A stretch of DNA of 8,893 bases from Fidelibacterota bacterium (GCA_030596225.1 JAUVKO010000071.1:1-8893), one strand, 5' to 3'; shown: positions 1 through 6,536, counted from the first letter of the stretch. Made by a program: numbers and translations. The notes: generated from the sequence alone by a model not told the origin.

Positions 1-67
1 AATCTGAAACTTGGAATTATAGATAATGAATACAGGCTGGTTTATTGCTGGCTTATTTTAAGAACTT

Positions 68-1603
68 TTAGCCATCACCAGACGTCAGATACTTGGTCCT
101 ATTCACAATTCCGGAATAGGCCAGTTCCAGATTCTTAGCCAACAACTTTTTATTGTAGCTATTCGCCTTATAGTGATAGGCCAGCATATCTTTCTCAAAA
201 CACCCATTGATCTCAACCCAGGTCTTTTCCCGATGCATACGACAATATTGCTGCAGCCCTTCCACATAATTATCACTGGGGATATCAACATCAGTCTTGC
301 GAAAATTTGGAAAGGGAATGCCCCGGACTCTCAGTCTTTCAGTTGCTGAATAGAAGGATGATGCCGGAAAGTCCAAAGCCTTGAGGGTCTTACCTCCTAC
401 ACCGGTATTCATATAGTGATAAAGAAAAAGATTATAGTGGAAAAGATCTTTGATCCGTACCCAATTCAATTCCCTGGAAAATGCAAACAGATCTTCATTG
501 GTCGATTCGGCTGCATCCCCTGGAAAATGCTCCTCTAGAAAACTCACATAAGTATTAACAGCCTGTTCCCTGCTGCCGGTGATAGGCACGCCACGCTTGG
601 CTAATTCCATTGCTGAACCATAGCCCTGCTGCAAATAAAAATATGCCTTGGTAATATCAGTCTTGTGTCTGTGATACAGTCTTCCCACAACCAGACTGGC
701 ACTCGCTAATTCAGAACCAATGGAGAAACGCTGACACATTTCCATACTTTGCATGGCTGAGTCCAGAGCCTGATCCGCTTTCCCGAGTTTTTCATATAGT
801 TCAGCCAGCATAAGCAGGAGCCGAGACTTAAAATAGCTACTCTTGACCTCCTCAAGCAGATTTTCATAATAGCTGACTGCCTCGGCATCCCGACCCTGGT
901 CCACGAGGAGAATCCCTCTGGTTAAGTCAATATTCCAGCGCAGGTATTCATACCCGGAAGCTGCCAGATGATGAGCTTCATCCAAATGTGCTGAGGCTTC
1001 ACCCACTGCATTCTGTTTAATGTAATACAGAGCAAGATCATAGTGGGCTTGGGTTTCCATGACGGTCATCCCATATTTATTGAAATAGGCAATGCTCTGG
1101 AGCCACTTGCGCAGTGCAGATTTCTTCAGAGATCCACTCTGCTTCACCAGGAATTGATACGCGATCATCTGCTTCATTTTATTTGAACTGGCAATGCTCT
1201 GGGCTTTTTCCAGATACATAAGTGAAGCACCCTTATTACCAATACTCTGCAGAAATCCAGAGTACTCATAGTAGAAGAATGTCAAAGCGCTCTCCTGCTG
1301 AGAACCCTGATTCAGAACATTGATCTTGTCTAACACCTGATCATATAACTCAGTTGCAAGGGTAAAATTACCCTCCAAACCGGCAATTTTGGCATAGGTG
1401 ATCTTATACAAAGCCTCTAACCTTTTATTGCGACGATCTGTTGGTTTAGCCTGCTCCAGTATCAGTTCGATCTTCTCTTCGGTGAGCAAGCCAATTTGCC
1501 CCAATAGACCAAAACACTCTGCAGAATGGAACTGCTCCACAAAATTACTGCTGTCATAAGTTTTGTTCAACTCATTGCTCATAAGATTTTGTCGATTATT
1601 CAT
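68..1603 (-). CDS. TPR-repeat protein with two C-terminal HTH-like segments
   Basis: This 511-residue soluble protein has no signal peptide or membrane segment. Residues about 60-370 are a chain of helical hairpins of TPR type, for example the YDLALYYIKQNAVGEASAHL and LLMLAELYEKLGKADQALDS stretches, which normally bind a protein or peptide partner. Two similar segments follow, at about 388-429 (FLYHY...LKALDFPASSFYSATERLR) and 469-508 (LAYHY...LAKNLELAYSGIVNRTKYL). Each resembles a Fis/NtrC-type helix-turn-helix, so a DNA-binding regulator with a TPR sensor is plausible but inferred. I chose the ATG at 1603 because GGAACGGGGAAATT precedes it; an in-frame ATG at 1654 has no ribosome-binding site. 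A promoter lies at 1727-1755 and no terminator is visible in the 67 bases downstream. No AAA+, kinase or receiver domain is present. That it is a real gene is secure; its function is unknown. Confidence 0.85.
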   Translation of the reverse strand: MNNRQNLMSNELNKTYDSSNFVEQFHSAECFGLLGQIGLLTEEKIELILEQAKPTDRRNKRLEALYKITYAKIAGLEGNFTLATELYDQVLDKINVLNQGSQQESALTFFYYEYSGFLQSIGNKGASLMYLEKAQSIASSNKMKQMIAYQFLVKQSGSLKKSALRKWLQSIAYFNKYGMTVMETQAHYDLALYYIKQNAVGEASAHLDEAHHLAASGYEYLRWNIDLTRGILLVDQGRDAEAVSYYENLLEEVKSSYFKSRLLLMLAELYEKLGKADQALDSAMQSMEMCQRFSIGSELASASLVVGRLYHRHKTDITKAYFYLQQGYGSAMELAKRGVPITGSREQAVNTYVSFLEEHFPGDAAESTNEDLFAFSRELNWVRIKDLFHYNLFLYHYMNTGVGGKTLKALDFPASSFYSATERLRVRGIPFPNFRKTDVDIPSDNYVEGLQQYCRMHREKTWVEINGCFEKDMLAYHYKANSYNKKLLAKNLELAYSGIVNRTKYLTSGDG

Positions 1604-1726
1604 AATTTCCCCGTTCCATCCTTTAATTGAGTAAGTGATAACTGGTTTGCCCATTCAAACAGATTACCACTTAGATACTATTCATATGACTTGATAAGCA
1701 TCCCCCTTTTTGCATCGCTTAGCTTA

Positions 1727-1755
1727 AAGATAATCTTTATTGTTGCAATTGTCAA
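1727..1755 (-). promoter_or_regulatory. sigma70-like promoter of the TPR gene
   Basis: On the minus strand TTGACA (1750-1755, a perfect -35) is followed by a 17-bp spacer and TATCTT (1727-1732, four of six matches to a -10). Transcription would start near 1720, giving a leader of about 115 nt before the preferred ATG at 1603. Confidence 0.55.
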
Positions 1756-1849
1756 ACTTATTACTGTATTTCAGCATTAATAAGCAAGAATAAAGAACGT
1801 AATCTCATTGTGCATTCATTTTTTAATAGATATTGTAAAGTATTTTATC

Positions 1850-1885
1850 CGCCGAAGTCCCGACGACACTGTCGGGACTTCGGCG
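1850..1885. repeat. perfect 15-bp inverted repeat (hairpin)
   Basis: CGCCGAAGTCCCGAC (1850-1864) and its exact complement GTCGGGACTTCGGCG (1871-1885) flank a 6-nt loop, GACACT. Neither side has a T-run, so it does not look like an ordinary intrinsic terminator. It is G+C-rich in an A+T-rich spacer and looks like a dispersed palindrome (REP-like) unit. Only one copy is in the window, so the family assignment is inferred. Confidence 0.6.
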
Positions 1886-1938
1886 TCATGGTACTCTTAA
1901 GGCAGAGAGACACACTTATTACCTTCCTAGGTGAATAG

Positions 1939-1979
1939 TTTCGTTCCACCGCCCATGGCGGGGTTCCGCGAAGACGAAA
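1939..1979. repeat. nested palindromic element, REP-like
   Basis: Outer arms TTTCGT (1939-1944) and ACGAAA (1974-1979) enclose an inner stem CCGCC (1949-1953)/GGCGG (1957-1961) with a CAT loop. The high G+C content and the position next to another palindrome suggest an intergenic repeat rather than a regulatory site. It ends about 25 bp before the IS left end. Confidence 0.4.
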
Positions 1980-2005
1980 GCAGGATCATCTTTATAAAGA
2001 CTAAT

Positions 2006-2055
2006 TGATAAGTGCCACAACATCGTGGTCTCTAAAAAGTGCCATAACATCGCGG
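2006..2055 (+). repeat. IS left end: terminal repeat plus second motif copy
   Basis: Motif copies AAGTGCCACAACATCGTGG (2010-2028) and AAGTGCCATAACATCGCGG (2037-2055) are direct repeats 27 bp apart. These are probably two transposase binding sites at this end. Confidence 0.75.
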
Positions 2056-2091
2056 ACTCTTCCAATATATTGTTCATTTAAATCAACTTCT

Positions 2092-3192
2092 TCAACGTAA
2101 TTTATAATCAAAGTCAAGCCTCTGTTTTTTGTCATGAAAGATTAATAACCGTTGCTGTTCAACATCCACAGTTGCTACCACATATTCATAATAGAGCTCT
2201 GGAGGAAGTTTAAACTTTTCACCAAAAACATTGAGGATTCCATCACTACGTATATGCCTAATCAGATGATAGCGTCCTGTCTTAGATTTTGCTAAAGACA
2301 TGGTAGGGATAGGTTCCTCTGGATCAGGGAATCGAAGCTTGAACCCTTTATGGTTTTCTAAAGCAGCCAGAGGTGTTTTACCTCCCAATTTACTATAGCG
2401 GTATCGACTGTTATGCTTGTACTCATATTTTAAAGAACCTTCCTCAAGTTCCTCTTTACTTTCCATAGTAACACGATCCAAAAACTTTTGTTGATGGTGA
2501 AAATTGAACTGTTCTACTACTCCATTTCGCCAAGGCTCAGATGGTGGGATAAACCATAGTTCAATTCCATACTTGAGGCATAATCTGATTAATGGACCCA
2601 TGCCACGTGGATGAGTAGGGCTGCCATAGAAGGAAAACTCATTGTCGACCTGGAGGTGCCTGGGCATACCCAAACGCTTCCAAATGCCCCATATAGCCTC
2701 GTATACAGCATCTCCACTTTTATTGTAGACGGGTTGAATGCCGCATCGTCCTGTAGTCAGATCTACTACATTAAGACTGTAAAAACGTAAAGCCTCCCCC
2801 TCTGTTCTTAAATGACGTGGACCAACAAAATCTAGTTGCTGACGATGATTGGGAAGTCTTGTTTCAAATTTCGGATAGGGAATATCTTTCGCCTCATAGC
2901 GTCCCGTACGACGATGTGTGAGGTCATTCCTGTTGATGATTCTGTTAATAGTTCTCAAGGATGGAATAGATGAAAGACCCTGCTCAGATAGCTCCCAATG
3001 GATGGCTTGGGCTCCACAAAATACATCTTCATTATAGAGACTCTGTCGGGTCAACTTTATAATCTCTTCCATCTCAATACTTGTTTTACCTGGAGTTTGT
3101 TTTGGACTTCTGGGATCATCAATATACCATTCAGAATTACCTGACCTATAGCTACCAAGCCATTTAAAAAACCAGGTTTTAGATCTGCCCAT
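2092..3192 (-). CDS. IS481-like DDE transposase (main frame)
   Basis: The product would excise and insert the flanking IS. The 366 residues from the first in-frame ATG contain the integrase (rve) core with a DDE triad: D121 in QQLDFVGP, D183 in LQVDNEFSF and E227 in PWRNGVVEQFN. The second-to-third spacing is longer than the 35 residues usual for IS3/IS481, because of a SFYGSPTHPRGMGP insert that I recall from a subgroup annotated as integrases. This ATG falls inside the helix-turn-helix: the codons upstream (3193-3270) stay open and supply the first helix, KEQERQVAVDRYLNGEQ. No ATG, GTG or TTG lies between them and a TAA at 3271-3273. The intact protein therefore probably begins at 3290 in another frame. 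The family is clear; whether this copy is functional is not. Confidence 0.8.
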   Translation of the reverse strand: MGRSKTWFFKWLGSYRSGNSEWYIDDPRSPKQTPGKTSIEMEEIIKLTRQSLYNEDVFCGAQAIHWELSEQGLSSIPSLRTINRIINRNDLTHRRTGRYEAKDIPYPKFETRLPNHRQQLDFVGPRHLRTEGEALRFYSLNVVDLTTGRCGIQPVYNKSGDAVYEAIWGIWKRLGMPRHLQVDNEFSFYGSPTHPRGMGPLIRLCLKYGIELWFIPPSEPWRNGVVEQFNFHHQQKFLDRVTMESKEELEEGSLKYEYKHNSRYRYSKLGGKTPLAALENHKGFKLRFPDPEEPIPTMSLAKSKTGRYHLIRHIRSDGILNVFGEKFKLPPELYYEYVVATVDVEQQRLLIFHDKKQRLDFDYKLR

Positions 3193-3290
3193 TGAAACAT
3201 AAATACTTTTTGGCTGTTCTCCATTTAGATATCTATCAACTGCTACTTGGCGTTCCTGCTCTTTACTTTTTTATTCACATTTACTCCCAT
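3193..3290 (-). other. frameshifted 5' part of the transposase gene
   Basis: An ATG at 3290, preceded by AAAAAGGAATAAACTTA (a good ribosome-binding site), starts MGVNVNKK. It then reaches an A6 run (plus-strand T6 at 3267-3272). Unshifted, translation stops after 15 residues. A -1 shift, or one extra A in the transcript, continues as SKEQERQVAVDRYLNGEQ and on through PKSIYVS into the main frame, completing the helix-turn-helix. Either this is expression by frameshifting or transcript slippage, or one A has been lost and the gene is broken. Confidence 0.6.
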
Positions 3291-3339
3291 TAAGTTTATT
3301 CCTTTTTACAACTCAAAGGCTACTTTGTTGCAAGAGAGA

Positions 3340-3389
3340 CCACGATGTTGTGGCACTTAATTGGGTTCGCGATGTTGTGGCACTTATCA
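3340..3389 (-). repeat. IS right end: terminal repeat plus second motif copy
   Basis: Read on the minus strand, the motif copies are at 3367-3385 and 3340-3358, again exactly 27 bp apart and inverted relative to the left end. The outermost 20 bases match the left terminus perfectly. Confidence 0.75.
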
Positions 3390-3399
3390 CCTAACAATT

Positions 3400-3477
3400 A
3401 AGGCGCTGATTGCCGGAGAAAGCCTTAATGCCTATTGTAAAAATATTCTAAAAAAGAGTGTTGTGCTCAGTTCCTGA
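3400..3477 (+). pseudogene. possible remnant of a ribbon-helix-helix protein
   Basis: Directly beside the IS right end an open stretch of 25 codons reads KALIAGESLNAYCKNILKKS and then VVLSS before a stop. The pattern GESLNxYxxxxL is like the ribbon-helix-helix of HicB/Arc-type antitoxins. It has no start codon and no visible other half on the left side of the IS. The evidence is a single short motif, so this may be chance. Confidence 0.25.
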
Positions 3478-3595
3478 TATTAAACATCTATTAATCCGGC
3501 AGACATTGATCGTATGGTAAAAACTAGTGCTACCATAGGTTGAGGGGTGTCATGAGGGATATAGTTTGTTTATAAAACTAGAACCCTGTAGTACT

Positions 3596-3663
3596 GGAGG
3601 TTGAGCTTGTCGAAACCCGGGCCTGTTGCTAGAGATTGGACATTTCGACCATGCTCAATGTCC
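3596..3663 (+). repeat. dispersed palindromic repeat, unit 1
   Basis: The left arm GGAGGTTGAGCTTGTCGAAA pairs imperfectly with the right arm TTTCGACCATGCTCAATGTCC. Within the right arm GGACAT (3638-3643) and ATGTCC (3658-3663) also form a small perfect stem. It belongs to the same family as the units at 3674 and 5093. Confidence 0.65.
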
Positions 3664-3673
3664 GGTCTGTTCT

Positions 3674-3750
3674 GGAGGTTGAGCTTGTCGAAGCCTAAGG
3701 ATGTATCAAGCCATTATTTGGATATTTCGACCCTTCGATTCAACTCAGGA
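3674..3750 (+). repeat. dispersed palindromic repeat, unit 2
   Basis: The left arm GGAGGTTGAGCTTGTCGAAG is nearly identical to that of unit 1 and lies 78 bp further on, in direct orientation. The right arm, TTTCGACCCTTCGATTCAACTC, has diverged by a small insertion. Confidence 0.6.
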
Positions 3751-3892
3751 CAGGCAGGTTCAACGTCCGTTTCCATTCGTTTAATAAACGCCGGTTTAAT
3801 AATACCGGATAAAATCCAATTTAACCCAAAAGATATTCGTAATTACATGTAAAGATCATTCATTACCGTGAAAACCATTAAATATTTGTGCT

Positions 3893-3926
3893 ATATTCAC
3901 GCTATTAATACTATATCAGTGAATAT
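3893..3926. promoter_or_regulatory. inverted repeat upstream of fic, possible operator
   Basis: ATATTCAC (3893-3900) and GTGAATAT (3919-3926) form a perfect inverted repeat with an 18-bp gap. Further TTCACG/CGTGAA boxes lie at 3867 and 3947. The spacing fits a dimeric repressor, but no regulator is identified. Confidence 0.35.
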
Positions 3927-3954
3927 TTCAAAGTTATGAATGCTTTTTCACGTT

Positions 3955-3960
3955 TATAAT
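3955..3960 (+). promoter_or_regulatory. -10 element of the fic promoter
   Basis: TATAAT is a perfect -10 box 33 bp upstream of the ATG, in very A+T-rich DNA. No good -35 is visible at 16-18 bp. The overlapping TTCACG box would let a bound regulator block it. Confidence 0.4.
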
Positions 3961-3992
3961 AGTATATACGTTAACATTAGTTATATTTAAGC

Positions 3993-4865
3993 ATGGCAAA
4001 GGTTAAAAGCATCTATAAAGCAATCAACTCACTGCGAGAAAGGTATTATAAAGCTGCTATTAGAAAAGATCAGCTCCTGAAACTTATAAGTGAAGCTGAA
4101 GTAGCTGAGCAGGTTTATAATTCAAATGCAATTGAGAACAGTACTCTTACTCTTGAGGAAACAGAAAAAATCTTACGCCAAATAGATCTGGATCGTTTTA
4201 TTTCTGAACGGGAACTGTTCGAGGCAAAAAACTTAGCTCGTGTTGTCGCATACATTGACACAAAAGCAAAGGGGCAAGAGTTGAACCTGGATGTGATACT
4301 CCTTTTGCATCAAATGCTGCTGTCAAATATTCGTGATGATGTGGCGGGACGGTTTCGAAATGAAGATGAATGGGTCCGGGTTGGGAATCATATAGCTATT
4401 GATCCTAAACAAGTTATCGATAAACTTGAAGAGATGCTCGTGAAATATCAGTCAACCCCTTCGGTAGATATTATCAAGCGTATCGCCTTGTTACACCTCA
4501 GTTTTGAGCATACCCATCCTTTTGTTGATGGAAACGGTCGGATTGGCAGAGTGCTTAACAATTACCTCCTCATACGAGAGGGGTATGTGCCTATAAATAT
4601 TAAATTCGTTGACCGAAAAATATATTATGCTGCTTTTAGTGAATTTGATAATCAGCAGAAAACATCCAGTATGGAAGAAATTATTGGAAAAGCTCTGACG
4701 AACAGCTACCACAAACGACTCGCTTATCTTGAAGGGAAAGAAATATTAACTCTTACTGAATACGCAAAAAGAAAAAACATCTCGCACTCTAACTTGATCA
4801 ACAAGGCCCATCGCCAAACTATTGAAGCTTTTCTCGAAAAAGGAACCTGGAAAATCGCCTTATAA
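3993..4865 (+). CDS. Fic family protein, class II (N-terminal inhibitory helix)
   Basis: Fic enzymes transfer AMP (or a related group) from a nucleotide to a hydroxyl on a target protein. The 290-residue product has the full catalytic motif HPFVDGNGRIGR (175-186), with catalytic H175, D179 and the phosphate-binding N181 and R186. The upstream flap region GRFRNEDEWVRVG is typical. SNAIEN (44-49) matches the (S/T)xxxE(G/N) inhibitory motif, whose glutamate blocks ATP placement, so the enzyme should be self-restrained and need no separate antitoxin; none is next to it. The last 45 residues (LTLTEYAKRKNISHSNLINK and onward) resemble a small helix-turn-helix domain recurrent in this Fic subgroup. 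No Shine-Dalgarno precedes the ATG. It stands alone, followed by a terminator. Target unknown; the family call is secure. Confidence 0.93.
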   Translation: MAKVKSIYKAINSLRERYYKAAIRKDQLLKLISEAEVAEQVYNSNAIENSTLTLEETEKILRQIDLDRFISERELFEAKNLARVVAYIDTKAKGQELNLDVILLLHQMLLSNIRDDVAGRFRNEDEWVRVGNHIAIDPKQVIDKLEEMLVKYQSTPSVDIIKRIALLHLSFEHTHPFVDGNGRIGRVLNNYLLIREGYVPINIKFVDRKIYYAAFSEFDNQQKTSSMEEIIGKALTNSYHKRLAYLEGKEILTLTEYAKRKNISHSNLINKAHRQTIEAFLEKGTWKIAL

Positions 4866-4936
4866 GTGATGATTATCAGGCCGTAAATTTATCCTGCGTA
4901 TCGATCTGGATTAATTTCATATAAATCGAACATATT

Positions 4937-4966
4937 AAAAAAGCGATGGATTCCATCGCCTTTTTT
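4937..4966. terminator. intrinsic terminator, bidirectional, after fic
   Basis: GCGATGG (4943-4949) and CCATCGC (4953-4959) form a 7-bp stem with a 3-nt loop, flanked by A6 (4937-4942) and T6 (4961-4966). It works in either orientation: for fic on the plus strand and for anything reading leftward from the LOG gene. Confidence 0.85.
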
Positions 4967-4982
4967 GGGAACTAGAAGGAAA

Positions 4983-5072
4983 ATGTCATTGGAGGTTTAC
5001 CTGAAAGGAATTGAGAAACCGTATGTCATGAGTCACCGCTATGTGGCAAAACTCAAACAAAAGTTAAGCTAA
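4983..5072 (+). CDS. possible 29-residue small ORF
   Basis: An ATG with AGAAGGAAA just upstream opens a 29-codon frame (MSLEVYLKGIEKPYVMSHRY..., basic toward the end) that stops at TAA 5070-5072. It lies right after the fic terminator with no visible promoter of its own. I do not recognise it. It may be a remnant or chance. Confidence 0.2.
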   Translation: MSLEVYLKGIEKPYVMSHRYVAKLKQKLS

Positions 5073-5092
5073 CTTGAATATTCGTCAGTTAC

Positions 5093-5163
5093 GGAGGCTG
5101 AGCTTGTCGAAGCCCTTCATTCTGTAATTAACAATTTTGGGCATTTCGATAAACTCAATGACC
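5093..5163 (+). repeat. dispersed palindromic repeat, unit 3
   Basis: The left arm GGAGGCTGAGCTTGTCGAAG and the right arm TTTCGATAAACTCAATGACC reproduce the arrangement of the units at 3596 and 3674. It sits just past the 3' end of the LOG gene, where its transcript could fold and protect or end the message. Confidence 0.65.
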
Positions 5164-5174
5164 AAAATATCATC

Positions 5175-5885
5175 TTAGAAATTGGGTACCATCTCTTTGC
5201 GATATTTAGCAAAGAACCCGGTAATGGCATCCATTACTTCTTCGGCAGTATCAACTATTCGAAATAACTCAAGGTCATCCTCGTTGATATTACCCTCTGA
5301 CAGGACTCTGGTCTTGAGCCAATCCAATAAACCAGACCAATACTCGCTTCCCACCAATAAGATCGGAAATTTGGGGGTCTTGTCAGTTTGAGAAAGGGTT
5401 AACGATTCAAATAATTCATCCAGAGTACCCAAACCCCCGGGGAAGGCCACAAAAGCCTGGGAGTATTTCAGGAACATGAGTTTGCGAACAAAGAAATAGC
5501 GGAAAGTGATATTTTTATCGGCATCGATAAAGGCATTGTTCGAGGCTTCAAAGGGGAGTTCAACTCCAACACCGGCTGAAGCACCACCAATCTCCTTGGC
5601 ACCTTTATTGGCAGCTTCCATAACTCCGGGACCACCTCCTGTAATGACGGTAAGCCCCTCGCTCGCGAGTAAGCGCCCTAATTCATAAGCAATCCGGTAA
5701 TGGGGATCATCCGGTGTTGTACGAGCAGAACCAAAGACTGTAACTGATGGCCCGATCTCAGTCAGTACATCAAAACCCTCTACAAACTCCGCCATAATCC
5801 GGAAAACCTGCCAGGAATTCTTGGATTTAACTTCACTCCAGGTCTTTTTTTCAAATTTGCGGATAACACGTTTATCAACATTCAT
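5175..5885 (-). CDS. LOG family (TIGR00730-type) Rossmann-fold protein
   Basis: LOG-family enzymes are nucleoside-5'-monophosphate phosphoribohydrolases; in plants and some microbes they release active cytokinin from its ribotide. The 236-residue product shows FGSAR (51-55), the glycine-rich GGGPGVMEAANKGA (83-96), R134 and K135 in VRKLMF, and the signature PGGLGTLDE (149-157), whose glutamate is catalytic in characterised members. Its length suits the longer bacterial branch. In bacteria most members probably hydrolyse AMP or similar nucleotides, and the true substrate here is unknown. I chose the ATG at 5885 because AAGGAG lies 7 nt upstream; the in-frame ATG at 5942 has no such site and would add an unrelated 19-residue tail. 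It is transcribed divergently from the asparaginase-like gene. Confidence 0.92.
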   Translation of the reverse strand: MNVDKRVIRKFEKKTWSEVKSKNSWQVFRIMAEFVEGFDVLTEIGPSVTVFGSARTTPDDPHYRIAYELGRLLASEGLTVITGGGPGVMEAANKGAKEIGGASAGVGVELPFEASNNAFIDADKNITFRYFFVRKLMFLKYSQAFVAFPGGLGTLDELFESLTLSQTDKTPKFPILLVGSEYWSGLLDWLKTRVLSEGNINEDDLELFRIVDTAEEVMDAITGFFAKYRKEMVPNF

Positions 5886-5929
5886 TCCATTACTCCTTCG
5901 TTCACACAGCCTTAAGTGTAAGCAATTTT

Positions 5930-5943
5930 CATGATGAATCATG
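5930..5943. promoter_or_regulatory. perfect palindrome in the divergent promoter region
   Basis: CATGAT-GA-ATCATG is a perfect 6-bp inverted repeat between the divergent LOG and asparaginase-like genes. It could be an operator shared by both directions. Short palindromes also occur by chance, so support is weak. Confidence 0.25.
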
Positions 5944-6040
5944 CTGTTTTTTTAATGAAGGCTTATTTGCTTGCTGAAAGGAGGGAAAACGAGCACCTTT
6001 GAGGGTTCATTCATCTAAGGTAATTAGGAGCTAAACATCC

Positions 6041-6526
6041 ATGCAGGTTCAAATTTTCATCACCGGGGGCACTTTTGACAAGGAATACAACGAACTCAAT
6101 GGAAACCTGTATTTTAGGGATACTCATCTACAACAAATGCTGCAGCAGGGTCGTTCTCAGCTCAATGTCAATATCCGCAGCCTGATGATGATCGACAGCC
6201 TTGAGATGACCGAAGATGATCGAGAACTAATTCTTAGCCACTGCAGGAAAAGCACTTCTGAGCGTATTGTGATCACCCACGGAACGGACACTATGGTGCA
6301 AACAGCCAACTATCTGGCAAGCCATCTTAAGGACAAGACCATTGTCTTGACCGGAGCTATGATCCCCATCGTTTTTGGCAGCTCTGATGGACTTTTTAAT
6401 ATGGGCGCAGCTCTGGCCTACGTACAAACATTGAATCCCGGCGTATATATCGCCATGAATGGTCAATATTTTTATCACGACAATGTTCGAAAAAATAAAG
6501 CCCAGGGGCTATTTGAAACACTTTAG
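6041..6526 (+). CDS. single-domain asparaginase-like protein
   Basis: Type I/II L-asparaginases hydrolyse asparagine to aspartate and ammonia and usually have about 330 residues in two domains. This product is 161 residues and corresponds to the N-terminal catalytic domain alone. The catalytic elements are all visible: T11 in ITGGTFD, S53 in IDSLEMT, T82-D83 in HGTDTM, TGAM at 104-107, and K151 in DNVRK near the end. It ends just after the lysine, so it looks like a designed short form rather than a truncation; I recall similar stand-alone proteins in other bacteria. In full-length enzymes the C-terminal domain of a neighbouring subunit completes the active site, so the substrate here may differ. 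There is no signal peptide, so it is cytoplasmic. AGGAG (6026-6030) lies 10 nt upstream. Its stop overlaps the next gene's ribosome-binding region. Confidence 0.88.
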   Translation: MQVQIFITGGTFDKEYNELNGNLYFRDTHLQQMLQQGRSQLNVNIRSLMMIDSLEMTEDDRELILSHCRKSTSERIVITHGTDTMVQTANYLASHLKDKTIVLTGAMIPIVFGSSDGLFNMGAALAYVQTLNPGVYIAMNGQYFYHDNVRKNKAQGLFETL

Positions 6527-6536
6527 GAGATCCATT

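Larger units (their letters stand above)
1655..2005. other. gene-free stretch between the TPR gene and the IS
   Basis: I see no credible coding sequence here. The stretch holds the promoter of the TPR gene, a perfect hairpin at 1850-1885 and a second palindromic element at 1939-1979. The remainder (about 1760-1849 and 1886-1938) is A+T-rich with no recognisable signal. Confidence 0.6.
2006..3389. mobile_element. IS481-like insertion sequence, about 1384 bp
   Basis: A DDE transposase gene on the minus strand is bounded by inverted terminal repeats. The left end 2006-2025 is TGATAAGTGCCACAACATCG and the right end 3370-3389 is its exact complement. Inside each end the core motif AAGTGCCAYAACATCG recurs exactly 27 bp further in. 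Size and organisation fit the IS481 group. I find no convincing target duplication: left flank CTAAT and right flank CCTAAC share CTAA only with an offset. That suggests an old insertion or rearranged flanks. The transposase reading frame is interrupted near its start, so activity is uncertain. Confidence 0.85.
3390..3992. other. gene-free stretch between the IS and the fic gene
   Basis: There is no intact gene. The stretch contains a possible gene remnant (3400-3477), an inverted repeat TTAAGGC (3398-3404)/GCCTTAA (3422-3428), two palindromic repeat units (3596-3663, 3674-3750) and the fic promoter region. An open frame at 3601-3852 runs through both repeats and is not credible as a gene. 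Confidence 0.55.

Noticed and set aside
1604..1654. N-terminal extension of the TPR protein to the ATG at 1654
   Set aside because: There is no Shine-Dalgarno before 1654, while GGGGA precedes the ATG at 1603. It is not excluded, since both lie downstream of the promoter.
2001..3395. CTAA on both sides of the IS as target duplication
   Set aside because: The two copies are offset relative to the element ends and only 4 bp match, so it is not a convincing duplication.
3388..3428. attC-like resemblance (CCTAACAATT... next to an inverted repeat)
   Set aside because: The matching GTTRRRY end and the attC-type paired boxes are missing, and there is no integron integrase; the similarity is limited to a few bases at the IS flank.
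3601..3852. 83-codon plus-strand open frame
   Set aside because: It runs through two copies of the palindromic repeat, has no ribosome-binding site of its own (the GGAGG before it is part of the repeat arm) and shows no domain-like composition.
5886..5942. N-terminal extension of the LOG protein to the ATG at 5942
   Set aside because: The extension has no ribosome-binding site and overlaps promoter-like DNA; the ATG at 5885 has AAGGAG at good spacing.
5955..6002. 15-codon ORF (MKAYLLAERRENEHL) upstream of the asparaginase-like gene
   Set aside because: It has no ribosome-binding site and no leader-peptide signature or attenuator hairpin; it is probably chance.
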